A DNA stretch of 42,581 nucleotides from Pseudomonadota bacterium (GTDB taxonomy: Bacteria > Pseudomonadota > Gammaproteobacteria > Burkholderiales > Burkholderiaceae_F): NCBI GenBank assembly GCA_023443095.1, contig JAEZVV010000181.1:1-42581 (forward strand), written 5' to 3'. The translations under genes were made by a program, and so were the position numbers. Under the pieces are notes generated by a model that searched no databases, was not told the DNA's origin, and saw only the letters and a list, made by a program, of their open reading frames with translations. Within the stretch, counting starts at the first letter, position 1, and every line of letters begins with the position of its first letter. Shown here piece after piece: positions 25,373-34,211 of this stretch.

Positions 25373-26698
25373 ATGTCTATCGCAATCTTCCTACAGTTTG
25401 TAGTCGTCCTCGCGGCGATCTACATGGGTGCCCGCTACAGCGGCGTCGGTCTCGGCGTTTGGGGCGGCGTTGGCCTCCTCATCCTGATGGCGGTGTTCGG
25501 TGTTGCCCCAACCGCACCTCCTGTCGACGTGCTCCTGATCATCCTCGCCGTCATCACCGCCGCTTCCGTCATGGACGCGGCCGGTGGTATCGACTTCATG
25601 GTCCGCATCGCCGAGCGCATCATTCGCGCCAACCCCAAGTACGTGACGATGGTCGCTCCTCTGACCACCTGGACCTTCACGTTCCTGGCCGGCACGGGCC
25701 ACATCGTCTACCCGCTGCTTCCGGTTATCTACGAAGTGGCGCACCAGGCTGGCATCCGTCCGGAACGCCCGATGGCCGTGGCCACGATCGCCTCGCAGCA
25801 GTCGATCACCGCCTCGCCGGTCTCGGCCGCCACTGCAGCGCTGATCGGCATGTTCGCCGCGTCGAACATGACCGACTGGGGCCTGGCGCAGATGATGATG
25901 ATCTGCGTGCCGTCGACCCTGGTGGGTGTGATCGTTGCCGGCTTCATCTCGATGTACCTCGGCAAGGACCTGGCTGACGACCCCGAGTACCAAGCCCGCG
26001 TCAAGGCCGGCCTGGTTCCGCCCTCGAAGTCGGCCGAAGAACGCGGCCCGGTCTCGAGCGCTGCCAAGAAGTCGGCTTACATCTTCCTCGCCGGCGTGGC
26101 CGTCGCGGTGGCTGCCGGTTTCATCCCGGAACTGCGCACCATCCCTGGCGCGGCCAAGCCCCTGGGCATGGCGACCGTGCTTGAAGTCCTGATGCTCGCC
26201 ATCGCCGCCGTGATCCTGGTGGCCTCGAAGGTCGACGTCAACGAAGTCGTCAAGACCCCGACCATGCGTGCCGGTGTCGTGGCGCTCGTGGGCATCTTCG
26301 GTCTGGCCTGGCTGGGCGACAGCTTCATCAGCGCCAACAAGGACGTGATCATCAACGCCGTGGGCGACATCGCCAAGGCCAACCCCTGGACCTTCGCGCC
26401 GGTGTTGTTCTTCGTGTCGGTGCTGCTGTACTCGCAGGCCGCGACCACCCGTGCCGTCATGCCCCTGGGCCTGGCGCTGGGTATCGCCCCGCAGTACATG
26501 ATCGCCATGTTCCCGTCGGTCAACGGTTACTTCTTCATCCCGACCTACGGCTCGCTCGTGGCCGCCATCTCGTTCGACGCCTCCGGCACGACGCGGATCG
26601 GCAAGTACGTGTTGAACCACTCGTTCATGATCCCGGGTCTGGTTGCCACCATCGTTGCCGTGGCCACCGGTCTCGGCCTCGCGAGCGTGATGTTCTAA
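25373..26698 (+). CDS. dcuA: Anaerobic C4-dicarboxylate transporter, DcuA/DcuB family
   Basis: Inner-membrane carrier for aspartate, fumarate and malate, usually in exchange for succinate during anaerobic fumarate respiration. 441 aa with 10 or more helices. Family motifs include GGIDFMVRIAERIIRANPKY, FLAGTGHIVYPLLPVIYEVA and DASGTTRIGKYVLNHSF. AWLGDSFIS, LLYSQAAT and DDPEYQARVKAGLV look more like DcuA, while GTGHIVY and NHSFMIPG are DcuB-like, so the A/B choice is not certain. The position after aspA matches the aspA-dcuA pair of E. coli. A terminator follows. Confidence 0.9.
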   Translation: MSIAIFLQFVVVLAAIYMGARYSGVGLGVWGGVGLLILMAVFGVAPTAPPVDVLLIILAVITAASVMDAAGGIDFMVRIAERIIRANPKYVTMVAPLTTWTFTFLAGTGHIVYPLLPVIYEVAHQAGIRPERPMAVATIASQQSITASPVSAATAALIGMFAASNMTDWGLAQMMMICVPSTLVGVIVAGFISMYLGKDLADDPEYQARVKAGLVPPSKSAEERGPVSSAAKKSAYIFLAGVAVAVAAGFIPELRTIPGAAKPLGMATVLEVLMLAIAAVILVASKVDVNEVVKTPTMRAGVVALVGIFGLAWLGDSFISANKDVIINAVGDIAKANPWTFAPVLFFVSVLLYSQAATTRAVMPLGLALGIAPQYMIAMFPSVNGYFFIPTYGSLVAAISFDASGTTRIGKYVLNHSFMIPGLVATIVAVATGLGLASVMF

Positions 26699-26756
26699 GC
26701 AAACTGCACGGCATGATTGCACCGGCGGTCGCGGCCGCCGGCGCAGGAATGGGGGA

Positions 26757-26784
26757 GGGATGGGCTAAGGCCCATCCCTTTTTT
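26757..26784 (+). terminator. Intrinsic terminator after dcu
   Basis: GGGATGGGC pairs with GCCCATCCC around TAAG, followed by six T residues. The minus-strand reading lacks a T-run, so it serves aspA-dcu and not the convergent tonB-like gene. Confidence 0.93.
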
Positions 26785-26799
26785 ATTGCCGGCGTGCCG

Positions 26800-27480
26800 T
26801 CAGCGGGAGGGGAGCGGTCCGGCGTCGAACCGGACTTCGACCCGGATATGGGCTTTGACTGCCTGTTGTTCGAGTTCGCCCGGCGCAAAACGCGCATCCC
26901 GGAATGCCGACATTGCGGCCTCCTGAAAACTCTTCGGCAACTGCTCCCCTTCGTCGACCCGAACCCGATTCACCACCCCGTGCTCGTCGATAAAGAGCGA
27001 AAGGACCACGCTGGCGTGATCGAGCTGGGCCGAACCTTCGGGGTAGGCCACTACGATAGGTGCCAGCGTGCGCGGAGGGACGCTCAGCAAAGGCCGTGGC
27101 AGATACCTGTCTTCGCCCGCGGCACCGGAAGCCTCTGTGGGTACCGGCGCAGGCTGGGCGTCGGTCTCGGCGCCGCGTGCCGAAGTGGCTTCGGCCGGGT
27201 GCTCCGCCGGGTGCGCCGCAAGCTCGCTCGACACTGCGGATCTTGGCGCCAATTGCGGCTGCAGCTTGACTTGGACCGGATCCCCCGTCCGCCAGGCCCG
27301 TCCGGGCTTGACGGCGGGGCCCTGGGCCATGGCCGTCAATAACAGCCCGGCGTGCAGGGCCAGCGCTACCGCCAGACAGAGCACTGAACGCAAGCCGGTT
27401 CCAAGCGCTCGAGCGTCTAGCAGGTCGAGAGTGGGAGCAACCGATCGGGCACCCAGGCTCCGATCTGTTGCTCTGCTCAT
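26800..27480 (-). CDS. TonB-like energy transducer at the end of the first pilus operon
   Basis: Single-span inner-membrane protein with a C-terminal TonB domain, 226 aa. One helix at about residues 31-51 (SVLCLAVALALHAGLLLTAM), a short Pro/Ala-rich periplasmic linker, then the TonB fold at about 145-220 (VVLSLFIDEHGVVNRVRVDE and SFQEAAMSAFRDARFAPGEL). The ATG at 27480 is 19 nt after the pilY1 stop with GGGG just upstream. No exbB/exbD are in the window. Its place after pilY1 implies a role with the pilus complex or outer membrane, but the partner is unknown. Confidence 0.8.
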   Translation of the reverse strand: MSRATDRSLGARSVAPTLDLLDARALGTGLRSVLCLAVALALHAGLLLTAMAQGPAVKPGRAWRTGDPVQVKLQPQLAPRSAVSSELAAHPAEHPAEATSARGAETDAQPAPVPTEASGAAGEDRYLPRPLLSVPPRTLAPIVVAYPEGSAQLDHASVVLSLFIDEHGVVNRVRVDEGEQLPKSFQEAAMSAFRDARFAPGELEQQAVKAHIRVEVRFDAGPLPSR

Positions 27481-27499
27481 ATCCCCATCACGGTTCGCG

Positions 27500-30400
27500 T
27501 CAATCGGCCAGTTCGCGCCAAGACGTGCGGCGAGCCGACGCCGCCGAGCCGCCGCCACCACCGCCGCCGTCGACGTCTTTCACCTTGCCGGTAGCGTCGG
27601 TCACGATCGCTCGCGTGAGTCCGGTGGTCAATTGCACGACGCGCAGACCGGCCGTCATGGCATTGCCCAGCCACTCACCCGCGTCGGCCGCATTGCTCGG
27701 AGCAAGCCCGGTCGAAATATTCAAGCGATAGAGCCAGGACTCGCCACCCGCCGTGCAGGCGTCGCTCTTGGGAATGTTGGTCGCCACGGTCAACACGCCG
27801 AGCTGCTGCTGGAGGTCGACGTTGACCCGTTCGCCTGAGCTCGGGAAATCGATGTACCACCCGCCGTCTGTAGCGAAATCGACGGCAGAGCCCGTCGCCT
27901 TCCGCGGCCCCTTATCGGTAGTGCTGGTCAGAGTCCGCGCCTTGAAGCTCGAACCGGTGGCGCGAACATCGCCCCAGCCGCTGGCCGTGAGCGGGTCCTT
28001 GATCGCGTATAGCGACTGCTTCTGCGTATCGGCCAGGTCCGAGGTTCCAAGATAACGACCGGTGCCGACGTAAACCACGGGCGTTCTTACACCACCGGCA
28101 TTCACCTCGGCCAGTTCCGGCTTGGTCGTGATCGGCTGGCCGACACCATCGACCCGAAGCTGGGCCAGGCGCAGAGCGGCCCGGTTCGGCAACACCCGGT
28201 TGTCGATGTCGAAGCGCCACACGTTGCCCAGCATGTCGCCGCCGTAGATACGTTTGGCGGTGTTGTCGACCTCGCTGTCGACCCAGGCGTTGATCTTGGC
28301 CAGACCGCTCGGGCTCGTGGCGCTGCCGGCGGCGGTGGTCCCGCCGGTGTAGGTTGAGATCTTCAGCTGCTGCACACCGGTCGCCGCGTTGATCACGTAC
28401 AGGTGGCCATTGCCGTCGCCGGCATCGACGTTGTTAAGGCCGGAAGCGAAAATCACCACCCAGGTGCCATCGGCGCGTTTGGCGATCACCGGGTTGCCGA
28501 AACTCAGGCCAAGATCGGTCTCGGTGAACTCCCACAAGACCTGGGGGTCGAGCGGATCGGTGATGTCGAGGGCGTAATACCCGCGACCGCCGGCATTGAA
28601 CCCGCCGACGAGGATCGACTTCCATACGGCATTGTTGCCACTGCCAACCTGAATGTCGCCCACCACCGGCGTGCCGTCGACGCTCCATTGGTGATTGGCC
28701 GAATAATTGGCATCGGCCATGCGGTAGAGCTTGGGCATGACCTCACGCGGCACATAGGCCCAGCGCTCGACCCCGTCGGCATCGAAGGCATGCAGCATGC
28801 CGTCGTTGGCGGCGGAGTAGATCATGGCCCGGCGCGTCTTGTTGGCCGTCTTGAAAGCGGCGTAACCCGTGTCGGCGTACTGGAAAGGCGGTGGTCCGAC
28901 GTAGACCGGCGAGGCGTTGACCATGTCACCCAGGCGCGCCGTGCGGGCACGGTAGACGGCATTGCTGCCGCTCTCGTAAGCGGCGTCGCCGCGCAACCAG
29001 TTCACCAGGTTGGTGCCGCTGTTGGCGAGTGTTCTCTGGTCAGCGTTGAGTGTCGAGGCGCATTGCGACAAGGCCGGCGTCTTGCTGCAGACGTTCTGGA
29101 AGTGGGAGCTAAGGCCAGCAGTGTCGAGAGTATCGAAGTTGAACACTTGGCGCGACCAGACGCCCTGATTGTTGCTGGTGCCGAAATAGACCTTGCGATT
29201 GATATGCCCCGTCCCGGCGAGGGCGGTGTTGAGCTTGGCTTTCGCCGACCAGGCCGGCGTCGAGCTGTCGACCCTGCCGGAGTTCGGGTCAATCGTGTAG
29301 GCGAGCAGATCGCCGACCCAGTTCACGGTTTCGTACTGGGCGACGTAGACCGCGTTATTGCCCTGCACCGGCTGCAGGGTGCTGGTGGCCGCCGACGCCG
29401 ATGCCCCCACCCGGGCCGAAATGCCGGTTAGGGCTTCGGTCAGCCCCTTCACCAGGCTCGCCGGATCGCTCGCGCTGAAGTACTTGCCACGCCCGTTGAC
29501 CGCGGCATGCCAGAGATCGTCGATCCGGGTGCCGTCTTCGTCCACGGTCGGGTCAGGCCAGAAGCGGGTGCCCTGGACGATGTCGTAATACGCACCGGAA
29601 CTGGCGGACTCGTAGTTCGCGACATAAGGCAAGGTGCCATCGACCCCCAGGCCGAGGCCGAAGGTCGTCATGTGCTGGTGCGTGGCCTTGTCCTGCCCTG
29701 CGCCTTCGACATTGTTTTCGCACACTTGGGTATCGGCGATAGCGCCGGTGCAATTGCCGTGCGACGAGTCGCGCAGGTCGGTCTCGTAGTAGTAATACGC
29801 GACATCGGCCAAGGTATTGCCCGGCCCGGTGTTGGACCGGCTGGTGCGGCCGTTGAAAGGGGTGGCAGGAGTGATCGGGTCTTTCGCGCTGATCGAATCG
29901 ACGTTGCCGATCAGGTTTCCGTTCAGATTCTTGAGGCGGTAGTCATCGCGGGTCGAGTCGTTCCAATATCCGTCGGTCGACAGGATGGTGAAGTTCTGCT
30001 GGCAGGAATACTGGACCGGATCGTAGGACTGGTTGGCTTCCTTGTTGGCGTAATAACGCCCGATCTTGCTCAGCGAAGCACGCAAGGGTGTGTAACCCGA
30101 AGGCGGCGCGGCGTAGAGCTTGTCGAAAAACGACTGCTTCTGGGTCGAATCGAAGTCGCGGGCATGGAGAAAGCCTCTGCCTTCGCTGACCCCTTCGTTG
30201 CTGATTGTGGAAAAACCCACGCGGTAGCCGTCGCCCACCGACTTGAACACCCGCCCAACCGAGGAGCGCATCAGCAGGATCCGGGTGCGGTAATACGAAT
30301 ACCAGTTGGCGTAGTTCTGCTTCTGGTCGTCGGGCAGGGTCGTGACGATGTCGTAGTTGCTGTTCTTGCACTCGACCGCGGCCCCCGCCTTCAGCGTGGA

Positions 30401-30862
30401 GTAGTAGTAGTGCGTGTCCTTGCAGACCTCGTTATTCCCGTTGCCCGTGCAGACCCTGTACTCCGGCGTACTTAGATTGCTGAGCTTGCTTAAGTCCGTG
30501 GTTCCCGCCGACGGATTGAAACCGTCGTTCCAGGCCCCGCTGAAGCTCGCATTCGGATACGGGTCGCCGTTGGCCTGGCTCGGCACGACGTAAGTCGTCG
30601 CCGGGTTGTAGAACAGCTTGTTGTAGCCGAAATAGCCAAAACACAGGCGGCTGGAATTGGTTCCGTCCGGCATGTAGTCGCGCGCCATACTGCCCGAGTC
30701 GTCGAGGACCAGCATCACGTTGGGCTTGACCACCGCTTGCATCGAGGTCTCGAGCGGTGCCGGGGCGACATCGGTGGCCGAGGCCATGGGCGCAAAAGCA
30801 GCCGCCAGCGCGCCGCAGACACCAGCTTGACGGAAGAACTTCGACGTTGGGGTCGATCTCAT
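27500..30862 (-). CDS. pilY1: PilY1-type pilus tip adhesin/assembly protein (copy 1)
   Basis: Large secreted protein that caps type IV pili with the minor pilins and mediates adhesion and surface sensing. 1120 aa. Signal peptide about residues 1-29 (ending ASAT). A von Willebrand A-like N-terminal region has the metal-site motif DDSGS (54-58, within NVMLVLDDSGSM). The C-terminal PilY1 beta-propeller spans about 620-1000, with AANDGMLHAFDADG and GGDMLGNVWRFDI. The propeller loop that binds calcium in Pseudomonas PilY1 reads DSEVDNTAK (862-870), with lysine in the last ligand position. Seven glycines (1099-1105) precede the conserved end RRTSWREL. The ATG at 30862 is preferred to a TTG at 30880. 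Confidence 0.94.
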   Translation of the reverse strand: MRSTPTSKFFRQAGVCGALAAAFAPMASATDVAPAPLETSMQAVVKPNVMLVLDDSGSMARDYMPDGTNSSRLCFGYFGYNKLFYNPATTYVVPSQANGDPYPNASFSGAWNDGFNPSAGTTDLSKLSNLSTPEYRVCTGNGNNEVCKDTHYYYSTLKAGAAVECKNSNYDIVTTLPDDQKQNYANWYSYYRTRILLMRSSVGRVFKSVGDGYRVGFSTISNEGVSEGRGFLHARDFDSTQKQSFFDKLYAAPPSGYTPLRASLSKIGRYYANKEANQSYDPVQYSCQQNFTILSTDGYWNDSTRDDYRLKNLNGNLIGNVDSISAKDPITPATPFNGRTSRSNTGPGNTLADVAYYYYETDLRDSSHGNCTGAIADTQVCENNVEGAGQDKATHQHMTTFGLGLGVDGTLPYVANYESASSGAYYDIVQGTRFWPDPTVDEDGTRIDDLWHAAVNGRGKYFSASDPASLVKGLTEALTGISARVGASASAATSTLQPVQGNNAVYVAQYETVNWVGDLLAYTIDPNSGRVDSSTPAWSAKAKLNTALAGTGHINRKVYFGTSNNQGVWSRQVFNFDTLDTAGLSSHFQNVCSKTPALSQCASTLNADQRTLANSGTNLVNWLRGDAAYESGSNAVYRARTARLGDMVNASPVYVGPPPFQYADTGYAAFKTANKTRRAMIYSAANDGMLHAFDADGVERWAYVPREVMPKLYRMADANYSANHQWSVDGTPVVGDIQVGSGNNAVWKSILVGGFNAGGRGYYALDITDPLDPQVLWEFTETDLGLSFGNPVIAKRADGTWVVIFASGLNNVDAGDGNGHLYVINAATGVQQLKISTYTGGTTAAGSATSPSGLAKINAWVDSEVDNTAKRIYGGDMLGNVWRFDIDNRVLPNRAALRLAQLRVDGVGQPITTKPELAEVNAGGVRTPVVYVGTGRYLGTSDLADTQKQSLYAIKDPLTASGWGDVRATGSSFKARTLTSTTDKGPRKATGSAVDFATDGGWYIDFPSSGERVNVDLQQQLGVLTVATNIPKSDACTAGGESWLYRLNISTGLAPSNAADAGEWLGNAMTAGLRVVQLTTGLTRAIVTDATGKVKDVDGGGGGGGSAASARRTSWRELAD

Positions 30863-30887
30863 GGAGTGGCCTGATCGCAAGTTGTGC

Positions 30888-31568
30888 TCAGAAGTGCACG
30901 ATGGTTTCGGTGTAGCTCACCGTGTTGCGCGCGCCCACGGTGCGAACGACGATGCGGTAATACGGAGTCGCACCCGCCGTGAAGCGGGTGTACTCGCTGT
31001 AGTCGATACCGCTGCGCTTGCTGCCTTCGTTGGCGGCGCCGGGCGCCGGTTTGGCGCAGTTCATGCCAGAGTCGGCCCCGGTTGCCGGGCACAGGCGGGT
31101 GATGATGTACGAGGTCTGCACCTGATAACCGTCCGCGCCTGCCACCGTCACGGCGTTGGCGGCACGCGCCCCGAAACAGCCGCCGCCGAAGCTGCCCGCA
31201 GCCGCCCACGCGCAGTTGTCGTTGTTCCAGTCGACCAAAGCACGGGTGGTCGACGAACTGCGGGTGCCGGTCGGATCGAGCGCATCCAGGCTGCTGGCGT
31301 AATAACCCTGGGTACTGATATCACTCTGCAAGGCTGTGCCGCCGAGATTGGCGGCGATCCACGCGATCGCCTGCTCGGCCGCCTGGTCGCTGGCACGGGT
31401 CGTGTCTTGCTTGAAACCAAGGTTGCCGATGACGAGGGTGCCGGTGTCAATCGATCGGATCAGGGCGATCGCCGCCAGCGACAGGGCGACGACGGCAATG
31501 AGAGCGACAAACAGGGTGACGCCGCGCTCGGCACGCAAGGCGAGGCGGGATCGAATAGCGGTTTTCAC
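30888..31568 (-). CDS. pilX: Minor pilin PilX (copy 1)
   Basis: Type IV minor pilin of the GspK/PilX position in the tip complex, 226 aa. The prepilin site is ERGVTLFVALIAVVALSLAA; like other PilX proteins it lacks the Glu at mature position 5. The start is GTG at 31568 with GGAGAG 4-5 nt upstream, giving MKTAIRSRLALRAERG; earlier in-frame codons overlap pilW. It lies 13 nt after pilW and 25 nt before pilY1. Confidence 0.9.
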   Translation of the reverse strand: MKTAIRSRLALRAERGVTLFVALIAVVALSLAAIALIRSIDTGTLVIGNLGFKQDTTRASDQAAEQAIAWIAANLGGTALQSDISTQGYYASSLDALDPTGTRSSSTTRALVDWNNDNCAWAAAGSFGGGCFGARAANAVTVAGADGYQVQTSYIITRLCPATGADSGMNCAKPAPGAANEGSKRSGIDYSEYTRFTAGATPYYRIVVRTVGARNTVSYTETIVHF

Positions 31569-31581
31569 AAAGCTCTCCGCG

Positions 31582-32724
31582 CTAAGCCGACCACAACAGG
31601 TTGCGCAGCGGCACAACGGTGTCGTAGATCTTGTAGCGGTAGTGTTTCCAATCGGTGATTCCGTCGACCTTCAGACTCACGCATTTGCTGGTGCCGCAGT
31701 CGGCGCTGCCCGCCACCGTGCTCGCCGTTCCCACGTCCCAGGCAAGATTGGCGGCGGTCACTTCGTCTTTCTCGAACTGCGTGCTGCGCGCCACGATGGC
31801 CATGCGAATGCTGCGCACCTGCAGCCAGCCGCCATTGGTCGTGGGAGTGGTTTTGTCGTAGGTATCGACCACGCCGTCGCCGTCGGTGTCCTTGCCGTAA
31901 AAAGCCTGCAAGTTGACGACGTGCGGGTAGAGCTCGGTCGTGGACGACGTGCCGGTGCGCGTGTTGAAGACCGTCAGCTGCAGGCGTTCGGCGTTGACGG
32001 CGTAACGACGGTCGACCATGGCGCCAAGGTTGATCAGCGTGCTGCCGCTGGGATAGCCGGCGGCCGGGAAAATGTTGTGGCCACCGGGCTGGTTCCATGG
32101 ACCGTCGTTGCCGGAGTTGTGCAGCACCTGGTTCTGCCCCTGGCCACCGCCGTTGCCGTTACCGTTGCCACTACCCCCGCCACTGCTGGGGTCCTTGGTC
32201 ACCTGGATCACGCTGCACCAGTTGTTCGCGTCCACGGTTGGCGGCACGGCCACCATCAGGTCGCCTTCGTTGATGCCCAGGGTAGCGTCGACGAAGAAGT
32301 TGGCGGCCGTGGGGGGGTGATCGACTACTACCCGTGTCGGCACCGTGAAGCTGTTGGCCGACGAGGCGAGGATGCTGAGGCTGTCGGGGGCGCCGTTGGC
32401 GCCTGCCGTGATGGTGACGGGAGCCAGGGTCCAGGTGAAGTTCACGCTGCCAAGCTGGGCCCGCATCTCGCACCCGATGCCGCGCAAGGTGCTGCTCATG
32501 CCGTAACCCGCCATGGCGACGTCGCGCTGGAGCGTATACAGCGCCAGGGCGCCGTTGACCTGAGCGTCGCTGCCCGAGGTCGTGGTGCGCTTCTGCGCTT
32601 CGGCAAACGCCATGACCTGCAGGATGATGATCGTCACCAGCAGGCCGAGCACCCCGCCCACCATCAGTTCGACCAGGCTGAAGCCGCGCTGGGCGCGGAA
32701 CTCGCGTTGAAGGGATGGCTTCAT
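31582..32724 (-). CDS. pilW: Minor pilin PilW (copy 1)
   Basis: Type IV minor pilin of the GspJ/PilW position, 380 aa. The prepilin peptidase site is QRGFSLVELMVGGVLGLLVT with Glu at mature position 5. An EF-hand-like loop DTDGDGVVDTYD is at 279-290. A low-complexity GN-rich insert lies at about 180-198 (GGGSGNGNGNGGGQGQNQ). The ATG at 32724 overlaps the pilV stop as ATGA. Confidence 0.9.
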   Translation of the reverse strand: MKPSLQREFRAQRGFSLVELMVGGVLGLLVTIIILQVMAFAEAQKRTTTSGSDAQVNGALALYTLQRDVAMAGYGMSSTLRGIGCEMRAQLGSVNFTWTLAPVTITAGANGAPDSLSILASSANSFTVPTRVVVDHPPTAANFFVDATLGINEGDLMVAVPPTVDANNWCSVIQVTKDPSSGGGSGNGNGNGGGQGQNQVLHNSGNDGPWNQPGGHNIFPAAGYPSGSTLINLGAMVDRRYAVNAERLQLTVFNTRTGTSSTTELYPHVVNLQAFYGKDTDGDGVVDTYDKTTPTTNGGWLQVRSIRMAIVARSTQFEKDEVTAANLAWDVGTASTVAGSADCGTSKCVSLKVDGITDWKHYRYKIYDTVVPLRNLLWSA

Positions 32725-33146
32725 TTCCGGATCGCCGAGGCCGTGGTGTAGGTATGGGTGCCTTCATGCGGCGCGGTCCACGAGATCTGGACGGTGACGT
32801 TGCCGTTACTCGTGTCGACCGTCACCACGCTCGAGCTGCCAGGCAGAGCGTTCGCCAGGCGATTTTTCCAGTCGAGGCAGCGGGCGTAGCCGTCGCAGGA
32901 CGCGCTGCGGTAGTTGGCAAGCGTTGCCAGTGCCGCGGAGTCGGTCCACATCACACCGATCAACTGGTCGGCCAGGAAGGACGCGTCGGCGCGGAACTTG
33001 GCGCTGGTCTGCGCCTTCGTCATCGAGGCCTGCAGTCCGACGATGCCCAACACGGCCACCGTGAACAAAAGCATCGCCACCAGGGCCTCGAGCAGGACTA
33101 TCCCGCGTTGGAAACGGACGACGCTTGGCTTGGTCATAACTGTCAT
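32721..33146 (-). CDS. pilV: Minor pilin PilV (copy 1)
   Basis: Type IV minor pilin of the GspI/PilV position, 141 aa. The prepilin site is QRGIVLLEALVAMLLFTVAV with Glu at position 5; ADQLIGVMW and a short C-terminal beta region follow. The ATG at 33146 begins 4 nt after the fimT stop; a second ATG at 33137 would shorten the leader by three residues. Neither has a strong ribosome site, so coupling to fimT is likely. Confidence 0.87.
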   Translation of the reverse strand: MTVMTKPSVVRFQRGIVLLEALVAMLLFTVAVLGIVGLQASMTKAQTSAKFRADASFLADQLIGVMWTDSAALATLANYRSASCDGYARCLDWKNRLANALPGSSSVVTVDTSNGNVTVQISWTAPHEGTHTYTTASAIRK

Positions 33147-33150
33147 AGGT

Positions 33151-33762
33151 TCAGCACTTGCGCGGATCGGTCGTGGCCGACACCGCCGGATCACATAGGC
33201 GAACCCCGCCGCCGTTGCCGATAACGATCCTCAGCTTGCGGTCGCCGTCCGTGTCGGAGCTGCCGGCAATATCGATGCGCGCAATCGGCGTGGTGCCTCT
33301 GGCCACTTCACCAAATCCGTTGAAGCTGACCTGGCTGGCTGCGGCCCCGGCCGCATCGACCGCCAGCACGGCAACGTTGCGGCTGCCGTCGCCCGCGGCC
33401 CGGGTGGCGATGATCATCGGGTCGGTCGTCAAGGAGGGAGCGGTGCCGCATTTCGAGGCGGGGCTGGCAAGGCTGACCACCCACGACGGACCGGCGTCGG
33501 ACAAGGCGCAACTGTCATCCATCACGCGCGAGTCGGTCAGCGCAACCAGAGAAAAACGAGTGGTCCGATTCAAGCGGACGGCCTCGTTGCGAGCCTGCTG
33601 CAGACCGTTCTGGATCGATTCGGCCGCGTTGCGGATCTGGGTGTTGCGCAGCCACTGGTGGTAGCTCGGCAGGCCCATCGCAATCGCCACCGCCAGTATG
33701 GTGATGACGACGGCGATCTCGACCAGAGTCAGACCGCGCTGGCGGCGGACGGCAATCAGCAT
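33151..33762 (-). CDS. fimT: Minor pilin FimT/GspH family (copy 1)
   Basis: Type IV minor pilin of the GspH/FimT position, 203 aa. The prepilin site is QRGLTLVEIAVVITILAVAI, with the mature helix running through NAAESIQNGLQQARNEAVRL, a FimT signature. The ATG at 33762 lies 1 nt after the pilE stop and has AGGGG 7 nt upstream; an ATG 24 nt earlier is inside pilE. FimT proteins can bind DNA in natural transformation; the C-terminus is GVRLCDPAVSATTDPRKC, but such a role here is only possible. Confidence 0.88.
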   Translation of the reverse strand: MLIAVRRQRGLTLVEIAVVITILAVAIAMGLPSYHQWLRNTQIRNAAESIQNGLQQARNEAVRLNRTTRFSLVALTDSRVMDDSCALSDAGPSWVVSLASPASKCGTAPSLTTDPMIIATRAAGDGSRNVAVLAVDAAGAAASQVSFNGFGEVARGTTPIARIDIAGSSDTDGDRKLRIVIGNGGGVRLCDPAVSATTDPRKC

Positions 33763-34211
33763 TCGTCGCCCCTGACCAACCAGCACGCCTTGCCGCTTTG
33801 GGTGTTCCCCTTGTACTTGCTTGTGCCCTTGATGTTGGCCGAGCTCAGCGTGTAATCGAAACCCTGCGAGGCACCGGCAGCACCAGTCGCGGTGAGCGTG
33901 TAAGACTGGTTGCTGCTACCCAGAGCGCAGCTGAGCGTGAAATATTTGGTATTGGCAGCGGTCACCCCGCACGCCGTCCCGCCACTTGGCCCGTAGCCGC
34001 GGTTGTCCTGGTAGTACTGCTCCAGGCGGACCCGGGCGTCGGCCAGATTGGACAAGGCTTCTTGAGCCTGGGCCCGTCGCACGTAGTCGCCATACATCGG
34101 CACCGCAACGGCGGCAAGAATCGCGGCAATCGTCACCGCGATCATCAGCTCGATCAAAGTGAAGCCCCGCGCCGGGAGCGAAGCGGTTCTGGGCAGTTGG
34201 GAAAAACGCAT
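33756..34211 (-). CDS. pilE: Type IV pilin PilE-like (copy 1)
   Basis: Minor or PilE-type pilin, 151 aa. The prepilin site is ARGFTLIELMIAVTIAAILA with Glu at position 5. The mature protein has MYGDYVRRAQAQEALSNLAD and a C-terminal loop with cysteines (CGVTAANTKYFTLSC and GKACWLVRGDEC). The ATG at 34211 has GGAGAA 7-8 nt upstream; an ATG at 34226 is the alternative. It opens the minus-strand operon pilE-fimT-pilV-pilW-pilX-pilY1-tonB-like. Confidence 0.88.
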   Translation of the reverse strand: MRFSQLPRTASLPARGFTLIELMIAVTIAAILAAVAVPMYGDYVRRAQAQEALSNLADARVRLEQYYQDNRGYGPSGGTACGVTAANTKYFTLSCALGSSNQSYTLTATGAAGASQGFDYTLSSANIKGTSKYKGNTQSGKACWLVRGDEC

